From DASZVB01 sp036272055 (GTDB lineage: Bacteria > Myxococcota_A > Polyangia > Polyangiales > Polyangiaceae), in NCBI GenBank assembly GCA_036272055.1, contig DATAZL010000022.1, positions 1 to 64,000 of the forward strand: a stretch of DNA of 64,000 nucleotides, given 5' to 3'. Every line of letters begins with the position of its first letter. The stretch's first letter is position 1. Positions 34,048 through 45,694 of the stretch are shown one piece after another. A program made the position numbers and the translations under genes. The notes beneath the pieces were generated by a model. The model made no database searches. It was not told the DNA's origin and worked only from the letters and a program-made list of their open reading frames with translations.

Positions 34048-34691
34048 GCGCCGCGCAGCCGCTCGATTTCGGCCTTGAGCTCGATCATCCGCTCCTCGCG
34101 GTCGATGAGTGCGTCGTTGAGTCGCTCGAGCTCGCGGAGCTTGTCCTTGAGATCGACGTTGGCGCGCAGGAGCTCTTCTTCCGCCTTTCGACGGCCGCGC
34201 TCTTCTTCGTCGCGACGGAGCCGGGCGTTCAAGACCGGCGCGACGAAACCCGCGATGCGCTCGAGGAGCTGAACGTCGCTCTCTCCGTAGTCGCGGCCGC
34301 GGTTCGCGAAGTGAAACTGACCAATGAGCTTGCCGCGGTACGAGATCGGGCTACCGAAGGAGCGCTCGATCGGCAAATGACCTGCCGGGACACGGTGACC
34401 CTCGTTCTTGATGAGCGAGCGCTCTTCACGAAGGATGCGCCCCCAGAGGCCGCCCCAGATCGCCTTCGGGAACACATTGGTTTTGTCCTCCACCATGCAC
34501 TGGGGGAAGATGTTCCTCGTCATCGACGGGCACACGAGATCGCCCGCTTCGTTGATGTAGCCGAAGTAACCGAACTCGCTCTCGAACGTGCCGAGCAGGA
34601 GGTCGAGGACGTCGGCGTACATCTCCTCTTCCGGAGTGGTGAGGAGGATTTCTGTCAGCTTTTCGCGGATCGGCTCGAATTCGGGCGTCAT
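34044..34691 (-). CDS. GAF domain protein with C-terminal coiled coil
   Basis: 215 residues. The GAF fold spans about 20-160: FGYFGYINEAGDLVCPSMTR, the PKAIWGGLWGRILREERSLI helix, and SFGSPISYRGKLIGQFHFAN. The last 60 residues are a Glu/Arg/Leu heptad coiled coil (RRKAEEELLRANVDLKDKLR). No kinase or output domain is present, so it probably senses a small molecule or light-linked cofactor and binds the adjacent kinase. It is the first gene of the signalling run. Confidence 0.88.
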   Translation of the reverse strand: MTPEFEPIREKLTEILLTTPEEEMYADVLDLLLGTFESEFGYFGYINEAGDLVCPSMTRNIFPQCMVEDKTNVFPKAIWGGLWGRILREERSLIKNEGHRVPAGHLPIERSFGSPISYRGKLIGQFHFANRGRDYGESDVQLLERIAGFVAPVLNARLRRDEEERGRRKAEEELLRANVDLKDKLRELERLNDALIDREERMIELKAEIERLRGA

Positions 34692-34816
34692 GCGCGCGCG
34701 GATGATACCGCATGACGAAGAGCCGATCAGGTCACCCCTGCGACGCGTTTTCGTCGCGACGGTGTGACACGCGTTCGCGCCAGATTTTCTGCGCCCTTAC
34801 GCGCGGGCGCGCACGA

Positions 34817-35482
34817 TCACGAACGCTTCGAGCTGTCCGTCAAACGACGGACACGCGGGCGCGCAGCGCCTTCGGGTCGCAGGCCGTCGAAGATGATCGC
34901 GAGCGCGCGTGTCGCGACGTCACGGCTGTTGGTCGCGTGCTCGGCGGCGTGAGACGCGCCGGCCATGAGCGCCATGAGCTCCGGCGTCTGCACGTCCTTG
35001 CGAACGGTTCCCGCTCGCTGCGCGTTCGCGAGAAGCTTGCTGACGGCCTCGCCGAGCTCACGCTTCGTCTCGAGGGTCGCGCCGCGGACGTCGACACCGG
35101 CGGCGGCGAGCGCCTCCCAGAATGCCTTCTTCGCCGACGACTGCTCGAGCATGTGCGTGAAGAACGTGAAGAGTGCCGCGCGAGGATCCTCCGACGACGA
35201 GAGCGACTCTGCCTCGCACACCAGATGTTTCAGCTTCGAGATGAGGAGCGCCTCGAGGAGCGCGTTCTTGGTCGGAAAGTGACGGAAGACGGTGCCGATG
35301 CCGACGCCGGCCGCTGCGGCCACTTCTTCCGTCGAAGCGCCGAAGTTCTTGCCCGCAAAGACGGCCTCGGCCGCCTCCAGGATCCGGCAGCGATTTCGAC
35401 GCGCGTCGGCGCGAAGCTGGTCTTCCGGCGATGTCCGCTCCGTTGCGGCTGGCGCGGCTTCCTTCTTCACGTTCCAGGTCAT
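34817..35482 (-). CDS. TetR family transcriptional regulator
   Basis: 221 residues. The N-terminal helix-turn-helix is DARRNRCRILEAAEAVFAGK followed by STEEVAAAAGVGIGTVFRHF and PTKNALLEAL, a textbook TetR domain. The C-terminal ligand domain is helical and shows the SHAAEHATNSRDVATRAL region of the SACE_7040/TetR_C_33-like groups. It is divergent from a SnoaL-like gene, with two operator-like repeats between them, and probably represses that gene and itself. Confidence 0.92.
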   Translation of the reverse strand: MTWNVKKEAAPAATERTSPEDQLRADARRNRCRILEAAEAVFAGKNFGASTEEVAAAAGVGIGTVFRHFPTKNALLEALLISKLKHLVCEAESLSSSEDPRAALFTFFTHMLEQSSAKKAFWEALAAAGVDVRGATLETKRELGEAVSKLLANAQRAGTVRKDVQTPELMALMAGASHAAEHATNSRDVATRALAIIFDGLRPEGAARPRVRRLTDSSKRS

Positions 35483-35491
35483 AGCACCGTT

Positions 35492-35543
35492 GACAACCGG
35501 AGTCCTGACTCCGTATATAGATAACCGGAGCTGCTACTCCGCT
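35492..35543 (+). promoter_or_regulatory. Promoter of the SnoaL-like gene with two TetR operators
   Basis: TTGACA (35492-35497), 18 bases, TATATA (35516-35521). Two 19-bp direct copies, AACCGGAGTCCTGACTCCG (35497-35515) and AACCGGAGCTGCTACTCCG (35525-35543), lie 28 bp apart; each contains a CGGAG-N6-CTCCG palindrome. The first sits between -35 and -10, the second just after -10, so repressor binding would block polymerase. Confidence 0.8.
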
Positions 35544-35582
35544 TGATAGGGCACCCGTCGGGCCCTGCCGGAAAGGAGTTTC

Positions 35583-36047
35583 ATGAGCGAATCGCACGAT
35601 TCTCCGCGCGCCGTGGTTGCGGCGACCCAGCGCGCCTTGCTGGCCGGTGACTTTGCCGGTTTCGCCGGATTCTTTGCGGAAGATGCCGTGCTCGAGTTTC
35701 CGTTCTCGGCCGAACCCGCCGTGCCCACGCGCGTCGAGGGCCGGCCGTCGATCGAGAAGGTGGCGACCGCGCTCGGAGAGAAATTCAGCAGAGCTGGTAC
35801 GCGCCTACGCCGCTTCGAGAATCTCGTCGTTCACGAGACGACGGATCCCGAGGTACTGGTCGTCGAGTTCGAGGCTCTGGGCGAGTCGCGCGCTGGCGCG
35901 ACGGATTATCGGCTCCCGGATATCCAGGTGTGGCGCGTGCGCGGCGGGCAGGTGCGCTCGATGCGCGACTATCTCGGGACCGCGACGCAACCCGCGTTCG
36001 TACGAATTCCGGAACCGCGCGCGTCGAGTGGGCGGGCCTGGGGGTAG
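35583..36047 (+). CDS. SnoaL/NTF2-like protein
   Basis: 154 residues with a strong ribosome binding site (AAGGAG, four bases before ATG). The NTF2-like cone fold shows VVAATQRALLAGDFAGFAGF and EDAVLEFPF, TRVEGRPSIEKVATALGEKF, and the C-terminal IQVWRVRGGQVRSMRDYLG. Members are isomerases, dehydratases or ligand binders; without a clear catalytic set the reaction is unknown. TetR control suggests response to a small organic compound, possibly detoxification. Confidence 0.85.
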   Translation: MSESHDSPRAVVAATQRALLAGDFAGFAGFFAEDAVLEFPFSAEPAVPTRVEGRPSIEKVATALGEKFSRAGTRLRRFENLVVHETTDPEVLVVEFEALGESRAGATDYRLPDIQVWRVRGGQVRSMRDYLGTATQPAFVRIPEPRASSGRAWG

Positions 36048-36076
36048 TCGCTAACGAGCTGGCGGCGCGCCGGACG

Positions 36077-36502
36077 TTATTCGGCGCGTAGTCCGAGGAG
36101 CGCCTTGAACTCGGTGGGACGACGGAGTGCGAGGCCGGTCCACACCACGACGGCGAGGAGCGCTTGCACGACGGCGGGCTCACCGACACGGAGGTGAGTC
36201 ATGATCGCGCCGCCGGCCCAGCCGGTGAAGAGGATCGCGCCCAGGAATGCGGTCCGGGGGACGAGGCAGAGGGCGACGACCGCGAGCTCGATGACGCCGA
36301 CGATGCGGAGGAGCGACGGCGCGACTCCCATGTGTTGCATCCCCTGGAGCATCGCCTCCGACGGGTGCGGCATGAGCTTCGTCAGGCCGGCCGTGAAGAG
36401 GAGCGCGCAGGGCAAGGCGCCGAGTCCGTAGCCCAGCTTTCCGAGGAGGCTGGAGCGATGCGTGGTGGAGGGGGTTTCTACGAGAATTTGCCGTGTGGTC
36501 AT
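36077..36502 (-). CDS. DoxX family membrane protein
   Basis: 141 residues with four hydrophobic helices (LGALPCALLFTAGLTKL, VIELAVVALCLVP, AFLGAILFTGWAGGAI, VQALLAVVVWTGLAL). The GLTKLMPHPSEAMLQGMQ segment is typical of DoxX-like proteins. Family members affect thiol or quinone redox balance; the role here is unknown. An ATTTT-N6-AAAAT inverted repeat at 36550-36565 upstream may be a regulator site. It converges on the SnoaL-like gene. Confidence 0.8.
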   Translation of the reverse strand: MTTRQILVETPSTTHRSSLLGKLGYGLGALPCALLFTAGLTKLMPHPSEAMLQGMQHMGVAPSLLRIVGVIELAVVALCLVPRTAFLGAILFTGWAGGAIMTHLRVGEPAVVQALLAVVVWTGLALRRPTEFKALLGLRAE

Positions 36503-36608
36503 GAAAGGCCGACGAACGACCAGCCCCGCGATCGACAGCAGCGGCGGAGATTTTACGCTGAAAATACGTCCAGGTGCTCGGCCGCGCTCTCTCCTGCTGG
36601 CCGAAGCA

Positions 36609-36638
36609 CCGAAGGCGCACTAGTTTGCGCTCCTTCGG
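36609..36638. promoter_or_regulatory. Stem-loop upstream of secA
   Basis: CCGAAGG plus CGCA (36609-36619) pairs with TGCG plus CCTTCGG (36626-36638), with a 2-base bulge and a CTAGTT loop. It lies 67 bp before the secA ATG in the 202-bp divergent gap and could be a leader element or the end of an unseen transcript. Confidence 0.35.
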
Positions 36639-36704
36639 AGAAGGGCACCCGTCATCGGGCTTGCTGAATTTCCGGCGTCAAACCTTGGACCCCCGAGACC
36701 TTTC

Positions 36705-39792
<3,088 letters not shown>

Positions 39793-39800
<8 letters not shown>

Positions 39801-40902
39801 GACAGTCTCGCTCCTCGTCATCGCCGGTACGCGCCCGGAAGTGCTGAAGCTCGCGCCGGTCGTGCGCGCGCTAGACGCCGCGGGCGACCGCTTCGACGTC
39901 AAGGTCTGCCTGTCGGGGCAGCACGGCGCGCTCGCGCGCGACATCGCGCACGAGATAGGGCTGCGCTCCGACGTCGCGATCCAGCACGACGGCGGAGTCG
40001 CCCAGCCGGGCGCGTCCCCGCTGTCGGCGAGCCTTTCGTCGCTGCTCGAGCGCCTCTCGGCGGCGATCGGGTCCGTGGCGCCGCGCGGCGTGCTCGTCCA
40101 GGGTGATACGACCACTGCACTTGCCGGAGCACTCGCGGCGTTCCATCACGGCGTGCCGTGCTTCCACGTCGAGGCCGGGCTCCGGACGTCGGACAGGCTC
40201 CGTCCGTTCCCGGAAGAGACGAACCGGCGCCTCGTGACGCGGCTCGCGGCGCTTCATTTCGCACCAACGGAGAGCGCGCGACGTAACCTGCTCGCCGAGG
40301 GCGTGGCCGACGCCGACATCGTCGTGACGGGCAACACCGTCATCGACGCGCTCGCGCAGTTCGGTGGAGAAGCGGACCTCTCCGCGGTCGAGAGCCGGCC
40401 CATGGTTTTGGTCACCCTGCATCGCCGTGAAGGCGCGGAGACGGCACCGGCGATCGCGCGCGCCGTCGCGGAGCTCGCTCATGACGTGGACGTCACGTGG
40501 ATCGGACATCCGAACCCGACGTCGGAGGCCGCGCTCGCCGCGCTCGGTGCGCCGGCGGGTGTGCGCGTGCTCCCGCCGCAGTCGTACGCCGCATTCGTAT
40601 CCTTGATGCGGCGCGCGCGCGTCATCCTGACCGACTCCGGAGGCGTGCAAGAAGAAGCGCCGGCGCTCGGCGTGCCCGTCGTGGTGCTCCGGAACGAGAC
40701 GGATCGTCCGGAGGCCGTCACGTCGGGGAACGCCGTCGTCGTCGGCGCCGATGCAAGCGCCATCGTGCGCACGTGTCGTGAGCTCGTGAACGACGCCGAA
40801 ATGCATGCCCGCCGGAGCCGCGCAGTGAGCCCGTTCGGCGACGGGAGCGCGTCGCCGCGCATCGTCGCGGCCATCGAACGCTATTTCGCGACTCGCCGCT
40901 GA
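39793..40902 (+). CDS. wecB: UDP-N-acetylglucosamine 2-epimerase
   Basis: 369 residues if read from CTG 39793. No ATG, GTG or TTG lies near the family start (SLLVIAGTRPEVLKLAPVV); AGGAGGAGGAG ends five bases before the CTG, so a non-standard start coupled to secA is likely. The enzyme interconverts UDP-GlcNAc and UDP-ManNAc for surface polysaccharide. Motifs: HVEAGLRTSDRLRPFPEETN, VTLHRREG, DSGGVQEEAPALGVPVVVLR and NETDRPEA. The catalytic acidic residues are in these motifs. Confidence 0.88.
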
Positions 40903-40934
40903 CCGTCGACCGGGCAAGGCTCTATGCTCGGGGA

Positions 40935-41804
40935 ATGCCGGGCGTCACCAGCCGCGATTCGGGGAACTCCACGGTCGGCGAGGTCTTCGTGCTCGAGGAC
41001 GAGACCGCGCGGAGTCGCGTCGAGCTCGCGCCGAAGCGTGGCGCGCTCGTCACCGCGATGCGGGTCGGGGATCGCGACGTGCTCTACCTCGACGAGGCGA
41101 CCCTGAAAGATCCGTCCAAGAGCGTCCGCGGTGGGATCCCGGTGCTCTTCCCTTCGCCGGGGAAGCTCGTGGACGACGAGTGGCGTGACGGTGACCGCGC
41201 CTTCACCATGAAGCAACACGGCTTCGCGCGGACGATGCCGTGGAGCGTGCTCGGATGGAGCAGCGAGGGCGCCGCGAGCGTCACGCTCGGGCTCGCGTCG
41301 AACGGGGTGACGCTCGCGGAATATCCGTGGGCCTTCCACACGAGCCTGACGTTCACGCTGTCGGGGCCGAAGCTCCGTATCACGAGCAAGGTGTGGAACG
41401 ACTCCGGGAGCGAGATGCGCTTCGGGATCGGGTATCACCCCTACTTCAAGGTCGACGACAAGGCGCACGCGCGGGTCGACACGCGCGCGACCCAGGCGTT
41501 CGACAACGTGAAGAAGCAGAACGTGCCGTTCGCCGGGTTCGACTTCACGGCGAAGGAGGTCGACATGCATCTCCTCGATCACGGGAGCACGGCCACGACG
41601 CTGCACCTCGGAGACGGCGGGCACATCGACGTGCGCGGCTCGGCCGAGTTCACGCGCTGGGTCGTCTGGACCCTGGAAGGCAAACCCTTCGTCTGCGTCG
41701 AACCCTGGAGCGCTCCCGGGAACGCCCTGAACACCGGGGAGCACCTGCTCCGTCTCCCACCCGGCGGAGCCCTAGAGACGTTCATCGAGATCGCCGCCGG
41801 CTAG
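40935..41804 (+). CDS. Aldose 1-epimerase / hexose-6-phosphate mutarotase family protein
   Basis: 289 residues with the galactose-mutarotase-like beta-sandwich. GGIPVLFPSPGKLVD and MKQHGFARTMPWSV hold the first His, GIGYHPYFKVDD the second, and VCVEPWSAPGNALN the Glu base. The Arg of VRGGIP is in place. Members equilibrate sugar anomers, often phosphorylated hexoses. It is in line with wecB 33 bp upstream, so it may act on sugar nucleotide precursors. Confidence 0.88.
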   Translation: MPGVTSRDSGNSTVGEVFVLEDETARSRVELAPKRGALVTAMRVGDRDVLYLDEATLKDPSKSVRGGIPVLFPSPGKLVDDEWRDGDRAFTMKQHGFARTMPWSVLGWSSEGAASVTLGLASNGVTLAEYPWAFHTSLTFTLSGPKLRITSKVWNDSGSEMRFGIGYHPYFKVDDKAHARVDTRATQAFDNVKKQNVPFAGFDFTAKEVDMHLLDHGSTATTLHLGDGGHIDVRGSAEFTRWVVWTLEGKPFVCVEPWSAPGNALNTGEHLLRLPPGGALETFIEIAAG

Positions 41805-41920
41805 CGGCAGCCGGTGGCGGCGACACGACCGTAAACGTGCTGGCAAACCTGCGCAACGCGGTGGCGAACAGGGGGAATTCCTGGCCGCGAAGGGCGTCTT
41901 TCTGTACTGTCCCGGTCCCG

Positions 41921-42562
41921 ATGGGACGTGCTTTTATTGCCACCGTTCTCGGTGTGTCGCTCCTCTTTTCCGGCTGCAAAGAAGACGCGGATCAATCGGC
42001 CGCGGCCATTTCGCCGCCTGGCGCAACGAAGTGCAAGAGCGGCATCGAGCGCGCCGTGAAGGCGCCCACCGCCAGCGAAGCGACGAGCATCTACTACGCA
42101 GAGTGCAGCGCGCTGTTCTCGCAGGCGGCCTGTCGTGACGCCTGGTCCGGTGCGGCAAAGCTCCCGGAGTCCGATCAGATCCCGCAGATCGCGGAGGCGT
42201 GCCGCAAGGCGTACTGTCCATCCCTCACCGCGTTCGCCTTCGAGGCGTGTCGCGACGACTTCAAGGCGACGCCCACGTCGCTGACGCGTGCGTGGCCCCC
42301 GCTCTTCGATGCGATCCTGGCGCGCGAGGCCCTGGCGTCGGCGCCCGACGTGTCGAGCTCGATGCTCGTGCTGTACGCACGGTTGAAGCAGCTCGCCGCG
42401 CAGAATCCGCCGCCCGCGACGAGCGCCGTGCCGGAGGCCGCATCCGCCGTGCCGTCCGCGTCGGCATCGGCACCTGCAATGGGGTCGGCGGCACCGCCCG
42501 CGCCGGCCGGTTCGGCACAGAAGGGCGCACTCAAGCCTTCATCAGCGAAGGCAAAGCCATAG
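41921..42562 (+). CDS. Hypothetical lipoprotein
   Basis: 213 residues from ATG 41921. Lipoprotein-type signal FIATVLGVSLLFSGC; the lipobox has Phe at -3, slightly off consensus. The mature domain (about 40-150) is helical with Cys pairs (KCKSGIE, YAECSALF, AACRDAW, EACRKAYCPS, EACRDDF) that probably form disulfides. The C-terminus is a Pro/Ala/Ser tail. Family unknown. It is 4 bp before the ABC transporter genes and may be a periplasmic partner. Confidence 0.7.
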   Translation: MGRAFIATVLGVSLLFSGCKEDADQSAAAISPPGATKCKSGIERAVKAPTASEATSIYYAECSALFSQAACRDAWSGAAKLPESDQIPQIAEACRKAYCPSLTAFAFEACRDDFKATPTSLTRAWPPLFDAILAREALASAPDVSSSMLVLYARLKQLAAQNPPPATSAVPEAASAVPSASASAPAMGSAAPPAPAGSAQKGALKPSSAKAKP

Positions 42563-42566
42563 ACGC

Positions 42567-43493
42567 GTGCAGACGATCATCTCCGTTCAGAATCTGACGA
42601 AGACCTACGCCTCGGGTTTCCAGGCGTTGAAGAACGTCAATCTGGACCTGCGGCAAGGAGAGATCTTCGCGCTCCTCGGTCCGAACGGCGCGGGCAAGAC
42701 GACGCTCATCAGCGTCATCTGCGGCATCGTGAACCCGACGAGCGGCACGGTCGTCGCTGACGGGCACGACGTCATCAAGGACTACCGCGCCGCGCGCGAG
42801 AAGATCGGCCTCGTGCCCCAGGAGCTCTCCACCGACGTCTTCGAGACGGTGTGGGCGACGGTGACGTTCAGCCGCGGCTTGTTCGGCAAGCCGAAGAACC
42901 CGGCCCACGTCGAGAAGGTGCTCCGCGAGCTGTCGCTCTGGGACAAGAAGGACAGCAAGATAATGACCTTGTCGGGCGGCATGAAGCGCCGTGTCCTCAT
43001 CGCGAAGGCCCTGTCGCACGAGCCGTCGATCCTGTTCCTCGACGAGCCGACCGCCGGCGTGGACGTCGAGCTCCGTCACGACATGTGGAACATGGTGCGG
43101 GCGCTCCGGGAGACGGGCGTCACCATCGTCCTCACGACGCACTACATTGAAGAGGCCGAGCAGATGGCCGACCGCATCGGCGTCATCCGCAACGGCGAGA
43201 TCATCCTGGTCGAAGAGAAGGCCGCGCTGATGGCCAAGCTCGGCAAGCGAGAGCTCATCCTCTCGCTCGAGCAGCCCTTGCAGAGCGTCCCGGAGTCTCT
43301 CTCGAGCTACAAGCTCTCCCTCGCGCGCGACGGGAACGACCTCGTCTACACGTTCGACGCCGCCGGCGGGAAGCCGAACATCGCCCCGCTCCTTCACGAC
43401 CTCGCCAAGGCGGGCATCGGCTTCAAGGATCTGCACAGCCGCGAGAGCTCCCTCGAGGACATCTTCGTGCACCTGGTGAGGGACAAATCGTGA
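42567..43493 (+). CDS. yadG: ABC transporter ATPase, YadG type
   Basis: 308 residues from GTG 42567, the same length as E. coli YadG and alike throughout. Walker A LLGPNGAGKTTLI, signature LSGGMKRRVLIAKAL, Walker B SILFLDEPTAGVD and the H-loop TTHYIEE. The C-terminal region (LSLARDGNDLVYTF onward) is that of the ABC-2 exporter class. It energises the permease encoded next, overlapping by 4 nt. The exported substrate is unknown. Confidence 0.93.
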   Translation: MQTIISVQNLTKTYASGFQALKNVNLDLRQGEIFALLGPNGAGKTTLISVICGIVNPTSGTVVADGHDVIKDYRAAREKIGLVPQELSTDVFETVWATVTFSRGLFGKPKNPAHVEKVLRELSLWDKKDSKIMTLSGGMKRRVLIAKALSHEPSILFLDEPTAGVDVELRHDMWNMVRALRETGVTIVLTTHYIEEAEQMADRIGVIRNGEIILVEEKAALMAKLGKRELILSLEQPLQSVPESLSSYKLSLARDGNDLVYTFDAAGGKPNIAPLLHDLAKAGIGFKDLHSRESSLEDIFVHLVRDKS

Positions 43494-44251
43494 ACCGCCA
43501 CGCGATCCGCGCGATCTACGGCTTCGAGATGGCGCGCACGTTCCGGACGCTCATGCAGAGCATCCTCTCGCCCGTCATCTCGACGTCGCTCTACTTCGTC
43601 GTGTTCGGCTCCGCCATCGGCTCCCGGATGAAGACGATCGACGGCGTGAGCTATGCGGCCTTCATCATCCCCGGCCTCACTATGCTGTCGCTCCTGAACG
43701 AGAGCATCTCGAACGCCTCGTTCGGCATCTACATGCCGCGCTTCTCGGGCACCATCTACGAGGTGCTGTCGGCGCCCATCTCCGCCTTCGAGATCCTGAG
43801 CGGTTACGTGGGCGCGGCGGCGACCAAGTCGATCCTCCTCGGAGGGGTCATCTTGATCACCGCGCGTCTCTTCGTGACCTATCACATCGCGCATCCGCTC
43901 TGGATGCTCGCCTTTCTCGTCCTCACGTCGGTCACGTTCAGTCTCTTCGGATTCATCGTCGGCATGTGGGCCGACGGGTTCGAGAAGCTCCAGCTCGTCC
44001 CGATGCTGATCGTGACGCCGCTCACGTTCCTCGGGGGCAGCTTTTATTCGATCCGGATGCTGCCGCCGCTCTGGCAGAAGATCACGCTCTGTAACCCGGT
44101 CGTCTATCTCGTGAGCGGCTTTCGCTGGAGCTTCTACGATGCCTCGGACGTGTCGGTCGAGATGAGCCTGTTGATGACGCTCGTGTTCTGTCTCCTCTGT
44201 CTCGGCGTCATCAACTGGATGTTCAAGACCGGCTATCGCTTGAAGGCCTGA
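43490..44251 (+). CDS. yadH: ABC-2 type permease, YadH type
   Basis: 253 residues from GTG 43490 (GTGA overlap with the ATPase gene). Six hydrophobic helices, with the ABC-2 signature PLTFLGGSFYSIRMLPPLWQ near the C-terminus and FEMARTFRTLMQSILSPV at the N-terminus. Forms the membrane channel of the exporter. Its TGA abuts the stop of the convergent aminotransferase gene (TGATCA), with no spacer. Confidence 0.93.
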   Translation: MNRHAIRAIYGFEMARTFRTLMQSILSPVISTSLYFVVFGSAIGSRMKTIDGVSYAAFIIPGLTMLSLLNESISNASFGIYMPRFSGTIYEVLSAPISAFEILSGYVGAAATKSILLGGVILITARLFVTYHIAHPLWMLAFLVLTSVTFSLFGFIVGMWADGFEKLQLVPMLIVTPLTFLGGSFYSIRMLPPLWQKITLCNPVVYLVSGFRWSFYDASDVSVEMSLLMTLVFCLLCLGVINWMFKTGYRLKA

Positions 44252-45415
44252 TCACGCCGCGGCGAGCGCCTTCGCGAGGAGCGCGAGCATCTCGTCGAGC
44301 TCCGCGCCGGTGACGTTGAGGGGCGGCATGAAGCGCAGGGTATCGGGGCGCACCGCGTTCACGAGGAGCCCGAGCCCGAACGCCGCGTCGCGCACCCGCT
44401 CCGCCCGCGCGGCGTCGAGGCGCGCCGCGACGAGAAGCCCACGGCCCCGCACCTCGACGATGCTCGCGTCGAGCGCGCGCAGGCCCGCGACGAGCTGGGC
44501 GCCGCGGGCGACGACCGCGTCGAGGAACCCCGGTGCCGTCACCGCGTCGAGCACGGCGAGGCCGGCAGCGGCGGTGAAGGCGTTCCCGACGAAGGTGCCG
44601 CCCTGCTCTCCCTTCTCGAAGCACGACGCGCGCTCGGCGGCGAGGAGCGCCGCGAGCGGCACGCCTCCGCCGAGCCCCTTTCCGAGCGTCATCACGTCGG
44701 GCACGACGCCGTCGTGCTGGTGCGCGAAGAGCGTCCCGGTGCGTCCCACGCCCGTCTGCACCTCGTCGACCATGAGCAGGATGGCGTGCGCGTCCGCGAG
44801 CTCACGCAGCGCGCGGAGATAGCCGTCTGACGGCACCACCACGCCGGCCTCGCCCTGGATGGGCTCGACCAGGACGGCGGCCGTGTTCGCGCCGATCGCG
44901 GCCTCCACGGCGGCGACGTCGCCGTACGGTACTTTCACGAAGCCGGGCATCGCCGGTGGGAACATCGCGTCCCACCCGGGCTTCCCCGTCGCCGCCATCG
45001 TCGCGAGCGTGCGGCCGTGAAAGGCGTTCAGCGTCGTGATGATCTCGAAGGCGCCGCCGCGGTGGACCTTCCCCCACTTGCGGGCGAGCTTGATCGCGCC
45101 CTCGTTCGCCTCCGCGCCGGTGCTCGCGAGGAACACCTTCGGAAGGCCGCTGACCTCGGCGAGGCGCTGCCCGAGCGCGAGCGCCGTGGCGTTGTGGTAG
45201 GCGGGGCTCGCGGACACCAGCTCCGTCGCTTGACGCGCGAGCGCGATGGATAGCTCGGGCGGACAATGACCGAGCGCGTTGACGGCCCAGCCCTGCACGA
45301 AGTCGAGGTAGCGCTTGCCGCTATCGTCCCAGATATAGACGCCTTTTCCGCGCACCATGACGGCATCGGGCTTCGCCACGAGGTTCATGAGATGGGCAGT
45401 GGGTTCGGAATGCAT
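44252..45415 (-). CDS. argD: Acetylornithine-type aminotransferase
   Basis: 387 residues from ATG 45415, with AGGAG seven bases upstream; ATG 45433 is less likely. A class III PLP aminotransferase. PLP lysine in TLGKGLGGG, SASPAYHNATALALGQRL, STGAEANEGAIKLARKW, VDEVQTGVGRTGTLFAH and GTFVGNAFTAAAG are diagnostic. It should transfer the delta-amino group of acetylornithine (arginine synthesis) or a similar omega-amino donor; no other arg gene is adjacent. The leader at 45468-45542 can fold into competing stems. Confidence 0.88.
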   Translation of the reverse strand: MHSEPTAHLMNLVAKPDAVMVRGKGVYIWDDSGKRYLDFVQGWAVNALGHCPPELSIALARQATELVSASPAYHNATALALGQRLAEVSGLPKVFLASTGAEANEGAIKLARKWGKVHRGGAFEIITTLNAFHGRTLATMAATGKPGWDAMFPPAMPGFVKVPYGDVAAVEAAIGANTAAVLVEPIQGEAGVVVPSDGYLRALRELADAHAILLMVDEVQTGVGRTGTLFAHQHDGVVPDVMTLGKGLGGGVPLAALLAAERASCFEKGEQGGTFVGNAFTAAAGLAVLDAVTAPGFLDAVVARGAQLVAGLRALDASIVEVRGRGLLVAARLDAARAERVRDAAFGLGLLVNAVRPDTLRFMPPLNVTGAELDEMLALLAKALAAA

Positions 45416-45467
45416 CGGTATTCTCCTGTTCACGGATGGATGGAGGGCAGCGATGGAAATGCCGGAC

Positions 45468-45542
45468 GCCGCCCTGTCTCGAAGGGCGGCTCGGGGGTTA
45501 GACGCTTTCGCGCCTTACCCGAGTGGCATCACCGTGCCGCCC
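45468..45542 (-). promoter_or_regulatory. Leader with mutually exclusive stems before argD
   Basis: Read on the minus strand: arm A GGGCGGC (45542-45536), an inner hairpin CTCGGG/CCCGAG (45523-45518 with 45495-45490) with a smaller GGCGC-GAAA-GCGTC stem inside, arm B GCCGCCCT (45490-45483) and arm C AGGGCGGC (45475-45468). B can pair with A or with C, not both. This is the logic of an attenuator or riboswitch. I do not recognise a known aptamer. The plus strand could fold the same way. Confidence 0.45.
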
Positions 45543-45608
45543 GGAAATCGCGCTGATCGGCGTCGGAGCCGGAGCGAAATCGGGGACACGTTTTCCACGA
45601 CGCGGACC

Positions 45609-45652
45609 GTATCACGTTTTCGCGAAGCGGCTCCACGATGCCGTTGTGATAC
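45609..45652. promoter_or_regulatory. Spaced inverted repeat between argD and the lipoprotein gene
   Basis: GTATCAC (45609-45615) and GTGATAC (45646-45652) form a perfect 7-bp inverted repeat with 30 bases between. Flanking bases extend the likeness (GACCGTATCACG and, inverted, GACGGTATCACA). It may be a pair of regulator half-sites in the divergent gap. Confidence 0.35.
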
Positions 45653-45694
45653 CGTCCCGGCGGTCGGGGGAACTTGCTCGGGAGGAGATTACAC

